Source: Candidatus Palauibacter rhopaloidicola
Lineage (GTDB): Bacteria > Gemmatimonadota > Gemmatimonadetes > Palauibacterales > Palauibacteraceae
NCBI GenBank assembly: GCA_026914155.1
Contig: JAPPGH010000024.1
Coordinates: 62,001 to 126,000, forward strand
DNA: 64,000 nt
Reading direction: 5' to 3'
Shown here: positions 63,718 through 64,000 of the stretch, piece by piece
Layout: the number at the start of each line of letters is the position of its first letter
Position numbering within the stretch: the stretch's first letter is position 1
The notes under the pieces: model-generated
What the model saw: only the letters and a program-made list of their open reading frames with translations
The model's database searches: none
What the model was told of the DNA's origin: nothing
Made by a program: the position numbers and the translations under genes

Positions 63718-64000
63718 TGGAGGGACCGCGTGCGGCCCCCGTCGACGGCGATGGAAACGCCCGTCACGTAGCTGGCACGCTCGGAGGCGAGGAACGCCAC
63801 GACCGCGGCGAACTCGCGCGGGTCGCCGAGACGTCCCGCGGGGATCGCGGCGTGCCACCCCGCTTCCACTTCGTCGGTCGAGATCCCCCCGGCTTCGGCG
63901 CGCACGGCGGCCAGTTGCTCGAGCCTCGCCGTGCGCGTGAAACCCGGGAGCACATTGTTCACCGTCACGCCGTACGCGGCGACCTCGTTCGAAAGAGACT
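63714..64000 (-). CDS. Short-chain dehydrogenase/reductase, C-terminal part (cut by window edge)
   Basis: The last about 95 residues of an SDR. Reading from the window edge gives SLSNEVAAYGVTVNNVLPGFTRT, the region after the catalytic Tyr-Lys pair, then AGRLGDPREFAAVVAFLASERASYVTGVSIAVDGG, the usual SDR C-terminus. The ORF track begins at an internal GTG, but the frame is open to base 64000. Its stop overlaps the oxidase start. Confidence 0.92.
   Translation of the reverse strand, partial: SLSNEVAAYGVTVNNVLPGFTRTARLEQLAAVRAEAGGISTDEVEAGWHAAIPAGRLGDPREFAAVVAFLASERASYVTGVSIAVDGGRTRSLQ

Overview
The window is GC-rich, tightly packed bacterial chromosome. Outer-membrane traits (TonB-dependent receptor, lipoproteins) sit beside bacillithiol synthesis (bshA), a groES promoter with a CIRCE element, heme A synthase, a selenocysteine-containing SelD and many secreted metalloproteases and amidohydrolases. 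This mix fits a free-living or marine Gemmatimonadota-type organism. That placement is inference from gene content and style; no rRNA gene is present to prove it. There are no phage, IS or CRISPR signs. Most lines of the ORF track are antisense shadows caused by high GC at third codon positions.

Layout. 1-4.3 kb (minus): start of infC behind a terminator-like leader hairpin, thrS, and a metalloprotease-like lipoprotein. 4.5-6.4 kb: its tandem paralogue. 6.5-8.7 kb: groES-groEL with CIRCE. 9-18.9 kb (minus): a housekeeping run secD-secF-tatD-mutL-miaA-bshA-uppP-birA-coaX, largely joined by overlapping stop/start codons. 19-24.5 kb: a DASS/SLC13 transporter, a duplicated SnoaL-like lipoprotein and a large metzincin-type lipoprotein protease. 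24.5-25.2 kb: an AbrB/PIN toxin-antitoxin pair. 25.2-28.3 kb: an Oar-like TonB receptor, then a CAT-anticodon tRNA. 28.5-35.2 kb (minus): a MoxR-DUF58-Bat operon ending in selD, whose active-site codon is an in-frame UGA. 35.2-37.3 kb: scpA-scpB-rluB. 37.6 kb: rpsT. 37.9-40.7 kb: pyrR-pyrB-pyrC. 40.8-43.4 kb: an NhaC-type antiporter and a MerC-like protein behind a Fur-family-like operator. 43.5-46.8 kb: tadA, gltX and a thiolase. 46.9-50.5 kb: ctaA, an ABC exporter and a TlpA-like thioredoxin. 50.5-55.8 kb: a D-aminoacylase and heme genes hemE, hemG, hemH. 55.9-64 kb: an unknown gene, a Leu/Glu-type dehydrogenase, an iodotyrosine-deiodinase-like nitroreductase, two tandem secreted amidohydrolases, a multicopper oxidase and the end of an SDR gene.

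How the genes work together. Heme synthesis (hemE/G/H), heme A synthase and a thiol-redox lipoprotein point to aerobic respiration. secDF, the lipoproteins, the TonB receptor and secreted hydrolases point to scavenging of peptides and N-acyl amino acids. No stretch over 300 bases lacks a gene.

The most unusual features are in gene expression signals: the UGA codon in selD with a SECIS-like hairpin; chains of 4-6-codon minicistrons linking uppP to birA and miaA to bshA; several genes whose likely -10 box lies 5-9 bases before ATG (leaderless-type); a metal-type operator on the MerC-like gene; a pyrR gene with no ordinary start codon; and an AT-rich perfect palindrome at the thiolase/ctaA junction.
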